Source: Gnetum montanum
Taxonomy: Eukaryota > Streptophyta > Gnetopsida > Gnetales > Gnetaceae
Reading direction: 5' to 3'
DNA: 64,000 nucleotides
Assembly (NCBI GenBank): GCA_015680685.1
Contig: MNCI01023945.1
Location: 330,977 to 394,976 of the forward strand
A program made the position numbers and the translations under genes. Positions within the stretch are counted from its first letter, which is position 1; every line of letters starts with the position of its first letter. This document shows, one piece after another, positions 33,489 to 45,149 of the stretch. Under the pieces are notes generated by a model that was not told where the DNA came from, made no database searches, and worked only from the letters and a program-made list of their open reading frames with translations.

Positions 33489-35825
33489 GTGTGTTCAGCT
33501 CTGTTGTTGGTTTGAAGGGAGCTCTGAAGCCTTAATTGTTGGAGGAGCATACCCAGACTCAACCGCTTGTGGTTGTGAGAGCTTGTTTGAGATTTTGGTT
33601 CTAAAGAAAGGTCTTCTCTTCTTGCGGTTGTTAGAACTAGCAACGGGTTGAAGGTTTACAGCTCTCGTAGCATTACGTTGCTGTGGTTAAGTGGGGAGTT
33701 CCCCTTGCATTGTTGGAGCGGGTGGTAGTGGAACTACCGGCGTAAGAGATGTAGATGGATTCAAAGGATGGCATGCATATGGTGTGTCTCCTAGAGGAGA
33801 AGGAGTCCTAAAATACTCTCAAACTTGATAGTGATTTTTTGGAGTTGTGTGATCCATAGAGTCACTTGGAGAAACCGGCTACTACACGTAGTAGCCATAC
33901 GGGTCTGGTTGCCAGTTAGGGTATTGTTACCTAGGCAGTGGCATCGCCCATGACTGTGGGTGTTGCCACTGCTGATGTTGCCCAATAGGTTGTGGTAGAG
34001 TTCCACTTGGATAATATGTTAATGGTTGGTGGAACTGCCTTGGGTTACCTTGGGGATAAGGTAACCTTCGGGGTGCTTGCTGTTGGTTAAGTCTTGGGTT
34101 GAGTGCATACACCTCGGACTCTTGCAGATGTGAGATTATTGGGCAACATCCCCTAGGATGGTCATACTGGAAGATCTCACATCCACCATCATTATCTATG
34201 TCAGAATCCACAACCTCGTTAGAGATAGTTATTTTTCCCTTACCCTTATCACGTGCATGGCCTGAATCTCTCCACTTTTTCTTATCGTGGTCACTACTTC
34301 GTTCCTCCTTAGACTCTTCTACGATTTTTAGGATAGTTTTAATTTTACTATCTAAGGAGATCCATGTGTCATCTACCTTAGCCGATACTTCCATTGTTAG
34401 CTTTTGAAGTGACAAGGTTTTTCTATTCGCCAACTCTACGAGTGGTGACTCATCCTCTTCATCGTAGAATCTCACTCCCTTCTTTCGGAGGGAACGATTG
34501 TGGTTATATTCTTCTGCGCTTTCTCTTTTCTGTAGCTCCCCTTCTTCTTTAGCTACTTGCTCCAACAATCAATGAATTTCATGGGATCTAAGTTCGAATA
34601 GTCTCCCTTGGGCATATGTCCCAAGGGTTCTCCTAGTCTTGTGTCTTAGCCCATCTACGAGGTGACGGAGTTGATCCTGTTGTGCGTAACCATGGCCCGA
34701 GCAACAATGTGGCAATGCATAATATCAGCCCATGGTAGCATCCAAGGGTTTGTGATTACCCTGCTTCCATCCTTGGATCTACTTACACAAGTTGGACACT
34801 CTGGAGTATGTTTGGTATTTATTGTTGAACAACTCTAACATTGTACTCCATCTCCTAATGGTTTCCAGCTCTAAGGACCGGTACCAACTCTTTGCTTCCT
34901 TTATGAGTGTCATAGGAAACAACTTTAATTTCTACCACTCGTTCTCAATATTTTGCAAGGCGCAAGCATCGTGGAATGCCTGTAAATGATTTTGTGGATC
35001 AGCATTGTATCCCCCTTCGAAGCATGGGATATTATTCATATCTAATCTCTTGATCCGGCTATCTTTTTGATGCCTTGTAGGTATTCTCATAGCCTCTATA
35101 ATATCTAGCATACTCCAGATGGCAAGTAGGGGCTCATCATGATCATCTCTTTCATGACGTCTATGATGCCTACATGGTTCCCTACTTTCCCTTCTTTCAT
35201 GTCTTGATTCTCTTGAATGCCCTCATCCTCGCTCTTGACTCTCTCGTCGAGGTCTCTCATCTCCCTTACCCTTATCCTCACCGTTATGCTCTTTGTGACT
35301 ACATCCTGATGTGGAAGGAGAGGGTGAATGATGTGATGAAGGGGAAGAAGAAGGAGAACCATCACCATGACGATGTTTCTTACCTTCTCTTCGATGGCTA
35401 CAGCCCCCAATCATGAAGACGATCTGAGTGCCTGTCCTTGTCATGTGTTTTTGTTCCCTCAGTGAACACTTGGTGTTCATGGGTATCAGAACTAGGGTTG
35501 TGTATCGTGGAGTGTAGGTTCACCATCTCCAATTTTTCTTAGGACGTGTGGGACCCCTTTACCCTTCAACAATGTATGGTGGCTCTCCTTCCGCAAGTCC
35601 CATTGACGTTGCACTTCTGTGGGATAATAATCCCTTGTGTCGAAATCACCTACAATGTATTCAGCATATAGTTGTGTCATGCCTATCTATGCAAGAGCAC
35701 AGAGGAGCATGTTGGGGACCGCCCAATTTGGGGGTAACACTATGTTACCTTGCAAATCACGCCAACAAAACCGTTCATCTTGATGGAGGATAAAAGTGAA
35801 ATCATTGAAAGCTAGGATCCATGCA
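33489..35825 (-). pseudogene. gag: Element C gag (Athila type)
   Basis: Reading leftward: FTFILHQDERFCW (about 35800), YIVGDFDTRDYYPTE (about 35640), Ser-rich basic linker, capsid with RLDMNNIPCFEGGYN (about 35040), WYRSLELE, KYQTYSRVSNL, then an uninterrupted 213-codon stretch (34568-33927) containing a coiled-coil-like start, a Lys/Asp-rich region and YDHPRGCCPIISHLQ, and a Pro/Gln-rich tail. B and D share all blocks. Stops break the capsid. The 5' end is lost at the junction with Tat fragment E (about 35825-35838). Confidence 0.8.
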
Positions 35826-35862
35826 TGTTGCAAATCATTGAAATGGCCATGTTATTTGAGTG
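35826..35862 (-). pseudogene. IN: Tat fragment E, distal piece left of element B
   Basis: On the minus strand, joining 45150 to 35857 through the TSD gives an in-frame LHITQITWPFQ, matching LHTTQITWPFQ of F integrase and LHPTQITWPFQ of A. The similarity ends near 35838, at the border with element C gag. Confidence 0.7.
35858..35862. repeat. Target site duplication of element B, left copy
   Basis: GAGTG, identical to 45145-45149 on the other side of the element. Confidence 0.92.
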
Positions 35863-36735
35863 TGATGAGTCACAGTCTACCAACCCCCAATATTGGATAT
35901 ACGATATTGGGTATGCAATATTGAGTATGCAATATCATAGGCTTGGAGACGATGTCAAATATCCAATATCGCTATTCCCATGTTATCCCATAAATATAGC
36001 ATTGAGGTGCATGATAGAAGAATTTTTGGGAGGGAATTCTTTAGTTAGTTTTTAGTTTTCAATTCTTATAGTCAATTTTAGTGTTCTTTCCAAGTGCATG
36101 CCCACAATGTGATGCTTGTAATTGTACGAAACATTTATTTGAGTGTAACGTACTTAGACACACACATGATCAGCAATAAAGATCGAGATTACTTTATCAT
36201 TGTAGCATTCACTTAGCTTTTAATTGTTGATTATTTATTATTGTTTTCTTAGTTAATATTTCTTTTATCATCATTTACTATTTCTATTGTTAACGCAGAA
36301 TGAGTAGGCCTTAATCATGAACATTTTAAGTGTAACTACATAGTAACCCAGTAGTGTATTGAGTAGTGCTACAAGTGATGTATGATTGGTAATCCCAAAA
36401 GTACTACACGAAGTTTGAGATGCATATGAATAATTAGGAAGGAATTCTCATTGCACTTAGGCTAGCTTAGATCTTATTTCCTATTGTCCATTAGCTTAAT
36501 TAAGTTATCTCTTATTGTCCTTAGGAGTAGCATAGTAGGGATCACATCATACACCTCACTCTAGACTAAACCATACATGACAAAGCAAATACTAGTCCAA
36601 GTGGGAAGACAACAAACTATAATCAATGTATAACCATCTACGTGCCACAACTAGTCCATCTCCAGAGTTTGAGCAGATCGCATGTACACACTCGTATTCG
36701 TATGGTTGAGCATAAGGGTACCTCACTACTCATCA
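35863..36735 (+). repeat. Element B 5' LTR
   Basis: 873 bp; TGATGAGTCACAGTCTACC to CTACTCATCA. U3 palindrome cluster 35890-35975, TATA-like CATAAATA near 35990, and conserved U5 with GTATGGTTGAGCATAAGGGT. It aligns throughout with 44261-45144. Confidence 0.93.
35888..35978. repeat. GATATT/GATATC cluster in U3 of element B 5' LTR
   Basis: Words ATTGGATATACGATATTGGG, GCAATATTGAG, GCAATATCATAGG and ATATCCAATATCGC follow at 12-20 bp spacing just upstream of the TATA. The 3' LTR (44283-44370) keeps more perfect GATATC forms, so the 5' copy has decayed. Confidence 0.65.
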
Positions 36736-36753
36736 TTGGCATCATTACCGTGG
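36736..36753 (+). promoter_or_regulatory. Element B primer binding site (tRNA-Asp-like, Athila type)
   Basis: TTGGCATCATTACCGTGG directly follows the 5' LTR. It is the familiar Athila primer site with CpG sites lost by transition. Position and lineage of gag agree. Confidence 0.75.
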
Positions 36754-36869
36754 ATGGTGCTAGTTATCTAGATTAGTTATATCATACAAGATTTTTGTAA
36801 TAGGGTATTAACGATATATCTTTTAAATAAAGAAATTAAATTCAATTAAGTCACACACAATTCACGACA

Positions 36870-39208
36870 ATGTCTCTTTCAAAAGATAAAGATACTTCAA
36901 GCGAGGCAATTCATTGGAGAACCAATAAAATTTATGATGAAGAAGAAGTTTGAAGTACTCAATCTTATGTAGGAGTTTCATATGTTCATAAACACCCCAA
37001 CGATAGTCAAGAACTTTTGTCATCCAACTCAGATACCTCTAGTGAAGATGGGACATCCCCTAGAACAAGGGGGCCTATAAGGCCTAGGACCTTCTCAATG
37101 GATAGTAGGAGTACATTAGGGGATGATTAGAAGAGTTACAAAATTCATGACAAGTCTTCTAGTTCCCTCTCTTCCTCTACTCTTTCAACGTCAGCTTGTG
37201 ACACGAATGACTATTCCTTAAGGGGTTGGTGTAGAAATAAAAATTGAACCCATGCGCAAAATCAAGAACACCAACATTAACATAGACAACATTATCCCAA
37301 CTCATGAACTCACAACCTATTTAGTGACAATGAATCTCTGCTAGCCACTAAGAGCATAATGCATATAACAAAAGCCATTCAAATATCTCGCAAGCATCAC
37401 AAGGAAAGTTGTCTACCCAGGCTTGATTTAAACAACTTTTCTAAGTTCTCAGAAGGCTATGATTTAGATCTGCAACATCATTTACAAGCCTTCTATGATG
37501 CCTATGTATGGAATAACATTGAGAATGGGTGGCAAAGGCTTAAGCTCTTCCCTATGACACTTGTTGGCCAAGCTAAAGTGTGGTATAGGTCTTTAAAACC
37601 GAATTCAATTTGCTGTTGGTCTACAATGGTAAACCTCTTTAACAAAAGATATCAAACCTATGCAAGAGTTTCAACCTTGAGGAGACAAATCCAAGAATGG
37701 AAATAAGGGCAACATGAACCCTTGTACATGGCCTTAGAAAGATATTACTCTTTGTTAAACAAATTCCTAGGTCATGGGTTCTCCAAGAAAAGGCTAATGT
37801 ATCACATCATGGATGGGCTTCATAATGAAACAAGGGAGATCCTAGGGATGTATGTCCTAGGTCAACTATATGAACTATGAACCCATCAATTCCAAGAGCT
37901 TATTAAGCAAGTATCAAAAGAAGAAGGAGAAATAGCCAAATGGGAGAATGTTAAAAAATCTCAACAAGACAAAACTCTTAAAATAAAAAAGTCCATAATT
38001 ATGAAGAGTAGAAATCAACTCACCTCGAGGAGGTGAAACTGTTCCTACCTTTATCAATACTAAAATCACTAGATGAAATCGAGGCAAACATTAATAAGAT
38101 GATCGAGTGGGTACATGAAAAATGTGGAGAATACGTAGACATTATTAGAGGGAGATCCATGCAAGATAACTTTGATGAACAAAACAAATAGAGGATACCA
38201 AACCTAGAAATAGGACAAAACACCATTCAACAATTGGAAAGAAGGGATGAAGAAAATGAGGATAAGGGCTCAACAACAAATCATAAGTATCAATGTGATG
38301 TTTACCTATACAATCACCTAAAAGGACAATGCCCAATCTTGTCACATCTACATGAGCATTGGGGAAGAATGTTACATCCAAATTTCATACAGAAGTACAT
38401 GGTTGGGCACATCCTTGTCACACAACTTTATGGACAATTCCATAACTCATCATACTATCCATGGGAAAATTCTTATTGGCCTCATTACTATGCTTAACCA
38501 CAGGGGCAAAACCCTCGATCATGGTGTAGGCCATCACCAAACTGGCCACACCCTTCGTATCACCTGAAAAAAAGTGCTTATTATGTTCAACACCATGTTT
38601 CTCCAACTAGATCAACATCCTCCACTTCACCTCATTGTTATCACTCTCTTGAGTATCATCAACCCATGTCCTCTTCTGCGAGATCACCACCTCATGTTCC
38701 TTACACTCCTCCTTACTCTTAATATTCTCATCCTTCACCTCCTTCTACATCACCACCAGTTGTACTAAAAGGTTTTGCACCACAACACTAACCAACAAAC
38801 ATTACTTGTGCTACTACTATCAACAACATTGGCAGTCCTCCACAACATTAGAAGCGTCCTTTCTTTAGGCATGGCCATAGAAAGAGATAGCACGATTCTG
38901 AAACCACTGCATCCTTCAACTCAGCACAAGCCCAACACAGTGATGCATCTTCCTCTTCAAAATTAACACCTCCTATTACCTTATCCAAGCCACCAATTAA
39001 TACTCCAACAACCATGCTGCCCAATAAATATAACAATGCGAGGAGACATATCGATCCTTGCATACCATCTTCTGGTCACAGGTGCCATAGTGGGTCATCT
39101 TCTTATCACATGACCACATCTTATAATCTACCCCACTATGCCTACTTTAATCAAGTGTGTGCACCCCAATTTGGGTATGTTCTTGCCACCACACCAAAAT
39201 ACACCTAG
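36870..39208 (+). pseudogene. gag: Element B gag (Athila type)
   Basis: Begins at the ATG at 36870 (MSLSKDKDTSSEA), the first after the primer site and in frame with later conserved blocks. Ser/Asp-rich start, basic linker, capsid 37359-37706 without stops (RLDLNNFSKFSEGYD, HLQAFYDAYV, WYRSLKPN, RYQTYARVS), then LYNHLKGQCPILSHL near 38310 equivalent to C's YDHPRGCCPIISHL, and a Pro/Ser/His-rich tail to 39208. At least eight stops. No zinc knuckle seen. With no pol downstream, gag was the only particle gene. Confidence 0.8.
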
Positions 39209-40719
39209 TGATTTGGATATGACCAGATTCCAATATTTCCAACATGCATGAATCCTAGCTTTCCATTTATTTATTCTCACCATGATCAAAGGTTTAGTCA
39301 TGTGGGATACCCCCCATTCTAATAAGTATAATTAGTAAATGTTTTTCCTTTTCTTTGGTTTTACAATTTTTTTTCTAATTTCTTGTTTTCCAATTTGTCA
39401 TTTTATCTTTTTGTGGGTCATCTCATATGTGAATAAAATACTCATGTAACTAGTTAGTTGAGCTGTTGTTCTATGTTATCGAGTCACAAGTGACTAATTA
39501 TTTGGACAGTGAGCCCACAACATCCACCCCCCTCCTCATTCTATGAATAAGAGGTTCTTACTATGGTAGAATGATATTTTATTATCATCACATATTAAAG
39601 TAACTTTCTACTCATTATGCCCAAAGCAAAGAGTGATGGACTAAGAGGGAATGGTAAGGGTGTGACATCAAGGTGACTTATGAATTCTCTTTGGTAACAT
39701 CTATATGTGCTATCATGTAGCTTGGTTGCACTAAGATCCTTATAGATCTAATGAACAATGGGAGTAAGAGTTGTAATAAAGGCACTCAATAAAGGAACTC
39801 AATGTTTTTTTGGGGCATCCCACTAGAAAGACATGCATTAATGCCTGAAGGTTGGCAGCTTCTTCGGATCACCTTTGGCAAAGATCAAGTGTAAAAGTGG
39901 CCAGAAGAAGAAAAAGAAAAGAAGATGAAAATAAATCAGAAAATAAATAAGTGAAGCATAAAATAAAAGTACAAGAAATATGCCAAAAACAAATTAAAAT
40001 CACTCCCTTGCATAAAATCCCAAGTGATCGTACATGCTATCATGATGCTCTTATGGTTGTCTATCATTGGGATGAAACAATGCGATGTCACTAATTAGAG
40101 GTATGGGCTTGGTTTTAATCTTAGATCAAAAGGAAAATGGTACTTTAATCATGCACAACACATATGATTCATTGTGCCTAGGGTAAGTTACCTCATGTTC
40201 CAATCTCTACAATTCATCTTGTCTCATGGTCCAGGTACTTCTAACTTTTGTTTTGTGTGGCATAGAATTTGTATCTCATAATGGTGGTACTTAACATGTG
40301 TGTGTTTTGTTGCACAGGTTCAGGTTTCATTTAATCCTTCTAGTTCCTACGAACATTTTAAAATGTGGTTATGCAAGGGAATTATAGGTTGGAACTTGCT
40401 TTGGGAAGGACCCACTTGCATGAATTTTTTAATTTGTACTTATTGCACACCACCACATCATTTTATACCCGTTGAGTACTCCATTGCCAAATCTATTTTT
40501 TCCTTTCTCATCATTTTAATAGAATGTTCCTTAGAACCATTACATGTCCTTTTTCCTCATCCTTTTCAAAGAACTTCATTGTATGACTCCACTTCATTAC
40601 ACTTTCGGTGCCTCAATTCTCACTTGCCATTACCCTAGATCTTTCGAATCTACCTCAAATCCTTCAATCTTGACCCTAAAAACTCTAATAATCATCAATT
40701 CTACTAAGTACCCTATCTT
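39209..40719 (+). other. Element B spacer without pol
   Basis: 1.5 kb where protease-RT-integrase would be expected. I found no active-site or RT motif in any frame. A 112-codon frame at 40300-40638 begins near a GTTGCACAGG acceptor-like site but has no family signature. Confidence 0.5.
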
Positions 40720-41289
40720 GGTTGGGATGCAATATCAGGTACACGCTATCGCATACATGATATTGTGTCCATAAAAAGTATATATAGTGGACCCTTGCAC
40801 ACTACACATGTTATTTCTAATAGTTGACATGAGGGGAGTTGTTCAAATTTTCTTTCATGATTTTCAAAGTTTTGCAAGTCTAAATTCAACTTCCAATATT
40901 TTGCTCTTTGACACTCCAATTTCTTTTCTGATTGAACCTAATTAAATCTAGAGTGTTCAACTTAGTTGTGAGGGAGGGGTACTATAAAACTTGTGCATAA
41001 TTTTTTTGAAATTTACTATCACCCAAAGGATATCATAGGGGTAAGTACTATCAGAAATTCTTTTCAAACTAATTCTCTCTCTTCATCCAAGTCATATAAG
41101 TTATTATATGTATCACCTAAATAGATCAGGTCTGACATTAAACTTTTAGGGCAACTTCCTTGAAAATTTCTAACTCTAGAATCACACTAAGCAAAGAATT
41201 AAACATTTATTAAAGGTAATCAGTAAGGTATAAGATAACCGAATTTCTTTAAATAACCTTACTAAGAATCAGTCCTTGTGTTATTACAA
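40720..41289 (+). promoter_or_regulatory. Internal promoter-like region and 5' leader for the element B extra gene
   Basis: GCAATATCAGGTACACGCTATCGCA and ATGATATTGTG (40730-40766) repeat the kind of palindrome cluster found in the LTR U3. A TATATATAGTGG TATA box follows at 40780-40788, then a roughly 500-bp leader to the ATG at 41290. Layout copies that of the LTR promoter, so the gene could be transcribed on its own. Inference from layout. Confidence 0.5.
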
Positions 41290-44083
41290 ATGGCCCCTAA
41301 AAGAGGACAGTAGGGAGGACCTTCTTAGGGTGCAACTAAACACTTGATAGAAAGCAAAGGCCAAGGACCTCATGTAGAACATGCAGAGTAGGAGGCATAA
41401 TCATTCATCATCCATCAGAAAACTCTAGTCACTGCACAATCTAGCCAAGTAGAAGGTTGAGAGGTCCGGGCACCAGAATAAGGACAACACCTCACGTTGT
41501 CCCCAGAATGTGTTCAAGCCATTTGGGAAAAGTCAACATTCTCTATCGTGATTATGGAACTTATGGACCTTTTACTAAATTCACCGCTAAACCAGTCAAA
41601 AATTTACTTAAGGGATCTCCACTATGGCCCATTCTCTTGGAGAGTGGTATCTGAGTGAAACATATTAGTTTTGGCACAATAAAGAAGAGGGAAGCACCAT
41701 TGATATTGGTGGAATTTCAGTAGATTTCTCCACAAAGGCCATTGTAGAAGTTTTGAATCTTCCAAATAAAGGGCCCAAAGTTGCTCATTTGTCCACTTGC
41801 TCTAATGTAGATGCAAGGAAAGTATGGTTAAAAAGGACATATGGCAAAAAAGATAAAGCATATGAAGAATTAACCCTTAAAGAGAGGATTTACTTTAAAA
41901 TTGGCACCTATCATATTTTACCAACAAAGGGTTTAAATAGAATTTCTACTTATGTGGCAAGAGGAAGTGCACTTTTGATGGGCAAGGTTGATGTCAATTT
42001 GCCTCATCTATATTTAATAGAAATATTAAGTCAATTTGAAGAATGGAAGATAGGAAAGTTCACACTACCCTTTCCATGTATAATTAGGAAGCTATGCTGG
42101 TGTGCTAGAATTTTGGGGTACACCAATGACATCCTTAGAAAAGCTCAAAATGCTTTATATGCTAAATTACTCAAGCCACCAACACCAAGAAAAGATGTTG
42201 GTGAGACATTGGAGCCTGAACAAGAACAAATAGTTGGTCCCATTACATCTCAAATAGCAAGGCCTAGCCAACTTCTAGACATAAGGCCTAACCAACAATA
42301 AGAAGCAAGGCCTAGCACAAATCCCACAGGCCAGTAAGACCAGCAACCACCACCACCGTCACAAGATTATTGACCATTGATGAGCCATTTTAGGGCCATC
42401 ACTAAGATGGTCAGTTGGGAAAGTAGAGACGAGGCCAATCTCTTCAAGGTGATTAATGATGTTGTACGACCAACCATATCAATTGATCCTGCAAGGTGTG
42501 AAGTCTCAATTCATTCAAAAGGAGGGTAATCACATTGGTCACAACATATCTCTAGAAATGCTACATCATTTCAAGTATAATTAGAAACTCGTGAATGTGC
42601 CATAGTGTTGGTCATGCAACACCATGATGTAACTGGAGCAGCAGAGGTGGTTACAAACCACATTAAAGAATCTTTTAACGTTCTTGTTATGCCACTAGTA
42701 GATCTAACTAAAGCAAGAGATGCTCAATTCCTAACTAGTCCCTCGATGACTCCTGCTATGCATATGAATGTTCTTAATCATTTACTATAGACAAGACAAG
42801 TAATGACTTCTTCATTTAACATTCCCAATAATGTCACTATAGTACAATCAAACCTCATCACCACTAAAGGAAAGCTGATCATGGATAAGGTTAGGGCCGA
42901 ACATGCAAAAGTTGAGTTACAGAGACTCTAAGAAAAGTTCATCATCCTACAAGCTGAACGGTGAGATCCATCCCAATCTGTTGCAGCTAATCAATTAGAA
43001 TCCTTTAGAATAGATCAACTAAATGCATTGTTAATGGAGAATAAAATGGTGGTGATGAAAAAATAATAGGCTAATTAGGATGCTTCAAAGACACAAGCTC
43101 AAATGTATGCACATGCCAAAGCTCTCAAGGCCTTACAAGAGTAGAATAAACTACTTGCTACTGAGAACCTCCAATTAACTACCATTGAAAAATAGAAAAA
43201 TGGTCTCAAGGAAAGCCTTCAACAAATGAGAGAATAATTGATAAGATTCAACTAAGATATAAGTTTCTTAGCTAGAGAAAATAGAACCCTCTCAATGGAG
43301 AAGGTACATGCCATCTGACAAAAGATAGATATTGAAATAAGCATGTGGCAAAATGAGGCTAAGAAGCATGAAAGATTAAAAGAACACTTCTGTGACTAGG
43401 TGGGCATGTATAAGGAAATCATTAAGAAGGAACTCTAAATGGCCAAGGCACATATCAACTCCCTCAATGTTCAAAACACTAATTAGTGAGCCATTATGGA
43501 TACTTATGCCCTTTCCCATCAAGAGGACTTAAAAAGTCAGGACCTACATATTCAAGACCTCAAAGAATACATGGAGTTGGCAAATCTTTGATATGCTAAC
43601 TTAGCCATTCTGATAGCAAGATGCTCAAAGAATGAACTCAAGAAGCAAGTAGTGGTCACTTACATAAGATATGAAGCTAAGTTTGTCGAACATAAGAAAA
43701 CATTGCAAATATTAGAGGTTGCAAACTCTGAATTGGAGGTGGTAAAGGCCAGCTACCAAAGTCAAAAAGATATAGTAGCAAATTTGGCTCAATGGCTTAT
43801 AGATTACCAGAAACTCAAAGACAAAGCCAAAGCCTATGAAGAGGAATGACAGCTATTTGCAGCATGGTATGTGAAGGTCAATCAAATATTCCTACAACTG
43901 TCATGTCCATGGGAAGTGTCAGCTCCATCAAAAATTGGAACATTGGCATGGACAACTCATGATCCTCAAATAGAAGAGGAGAAACTTCAAGTGCTTCTTC
44001 AAAGGTATCAATTTCAGAATCTTGGAGTGCAAGAAAAAGGAAAGGCACCCATGGAGGAGCCACCACCACCAAGAACCACATGA
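41290..44083 (+). pseudogene. Element B extra gene: transposon-protein-like domain plus coiled coil
   Basis: Starts MAPKRGQ, like MAPKVKG at 53580 in element F. The first 450 bp are frameshifted and stop-ridden. From about 41690 to the TGA at 44081-44083 one frame is held for 2.4 kb with scattered stops. Its first part (SVDFSTKAIVEVLNLPNKG, then ERIYFKIGTYHILPTKG and CIIRKLCWCARILGY) has the layout of the putative plant transposon protein family and aligns by eye with FDINTQLFEDLFRVPSDG of the F gene. The region 42840-43850 is rich in K/E/L/Q heptads and predicted to be a long coiled coil; the end is acidic with a Pro run. No introns evident and no FCP1-like part. Could instead be an env-position ORF of Athila elements, but I saw no membrane segment. 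Confidence 0.6.
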
Positions 44084-44239
44084 GTTCCACAAGCTTGGTA
44101 TTTTTTGTTGGTGTTCAAATTTTATTTTTTTTCCACACTTCAGCATGAAAAAATCCATGTTCAATCAATAATCCCATACCTATTCACTATTTGTAATCGA
44201 ATAAACTTGTTCCTCATTTTTTTTGCCTCAATGATGAGT

Positions 44240-44260
44240 TTTTATTCAGTTGTGGGGGTA
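44240..44260 (+). other. Element B polypurine-like tract
   Basis: TTTATTCAGTTGTGGGGGTA directly before the 3' LTR, with GTGGGGG as the purine run. Element C has the equivalent at 30956-30975 on the minus strand. Confidence 0.6.
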
Positions 44261-45144
44261 TGATGAGCCATAGTCTACCAGGCCCGATATCAAGTATACG
44301 ATATCATGTATGCAATATTAGGTACGTGATATCGTAGGCTTGGAAACAATGTTGGATATCCAATATCGCTATTCTTTTGTTATCCTATAAATACAACATT
44401 AATTTGCATGGTAAAAGAAGTTTTGGGAGGGAAAGTCTTTAGTCAATTTTTAGTTTTTAGTTCTTATAGTTAGTTTTAGTGTTCTTTCAAAATGCATGCC
44501 CACAGTGTGATGCTTATAATTGTACAGAACCTTTGTTTGAGTATGACGTAATTGGACACACACACGATCAGCAATAAAGATCAAGATTACTCCATCATTG
44601 CAGCATTCACTTAGCTTTTAATTATTTTAATTGTTGATTATTTATTGTTGTTGTCATAGTTAATATTTCTTTTATCATCATTTACTATTCTTGTTGTTAA
44701 TGCGGAATGAGTATGCCTTAAGCACAAAACTTTAAGTGTAACTACGTGGTAACCTAGTAGCGTATTGAGTACTGCTTCGAGTGATGTGTGCTTGGTAATC
44801 CTAGAAGTAGTACATGAAGTCTAAGATGGATACGAATGATTAGGAATAGAAGCTCATCGCACTTATGCTAGCTTAGATCTTATTTCCTATTCCCCATTAG
44901 CTTAATTAAGTTATCTCTTATTGTCCTTAGGAGTAGCATAATAGTAGGGATCACATCATACACCTCACTTTGGACTAAACCATATGTGACAAAGCAAATA
45001 CTAGTCCAAGTGGGAAGACAGTGAACTGTGATCAATGTATAACCATCTAGGTGCCACAACTAGTCCATCTACGAAGTACAACTAGATCATGCATACACAC
45101 TTGTATTTGTATGGTTGAGCATAGGGGTACCTCATTGCTCATCA
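44261..45144 (+). repeat. Element B 3' LTR
   Basis: 884 bp, TGATGAGCCATAG to GCTCATCA. U3 has GATATCAAGTATACGATATC and ACGTGATATCG (44283-44325), TATAAATA at 44386-44393 and the shared U5. TSD GAGTG follows. Confidence 0.93.
44386..44393 (+). promoter_or_regulatory. TATA box in element B 3' LTR
   Basis: TATAAATA following TGTTATCC, just after the GATATC cluster. The 5' LTR equivalent has CATAAATA. Confidence 0.6.
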
Positions 45145-45149
45145 GAGTG
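45145..45149. repeat. Target site duplication of element B, right copy
   Basis: GAGTG, perfect match to 35858-35862. Together with the restored integrase frame of fragment E this fixes the insertion site. Confidence 0.92.

Larger units (their letters stand above)
35863..45144 (+). mobile_element. Element B: non-autonomous Athila-type LTR element with extra gene
   Basis: 9.3-kb element with LTRs 35863-36735 and 44261-45144 (TGATGAG...CTCATCA), perfect 5-bp TSD GAGTG, Athila-type primer site and polypurine-like tract. Inside are gag (36870-39208) and then, instead of protease, RT and integrase, a spacer with a promoter-like block and a reading frame (41290-44083) related to the cassette gene. 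No pol motif was found in 39209-41289. It would need enzymes from another element. It inserted into the integrase of Tat fragment E. Confidence 0.9.

Noticed and set aside
40300-40774. Possible exons of the element B extra gene upstream of its promoter-like block
   Set aside because: An acceptor-like GTTGCACAGG is present, but the translation matches neither the F gene nor copy 1.
42840-44083. Env-like gene in element B
   Set aside because: Position would suit an Athila env-like ORF, but no signal peptide or membrane segment is visible and the charge pattern is coiled coil.
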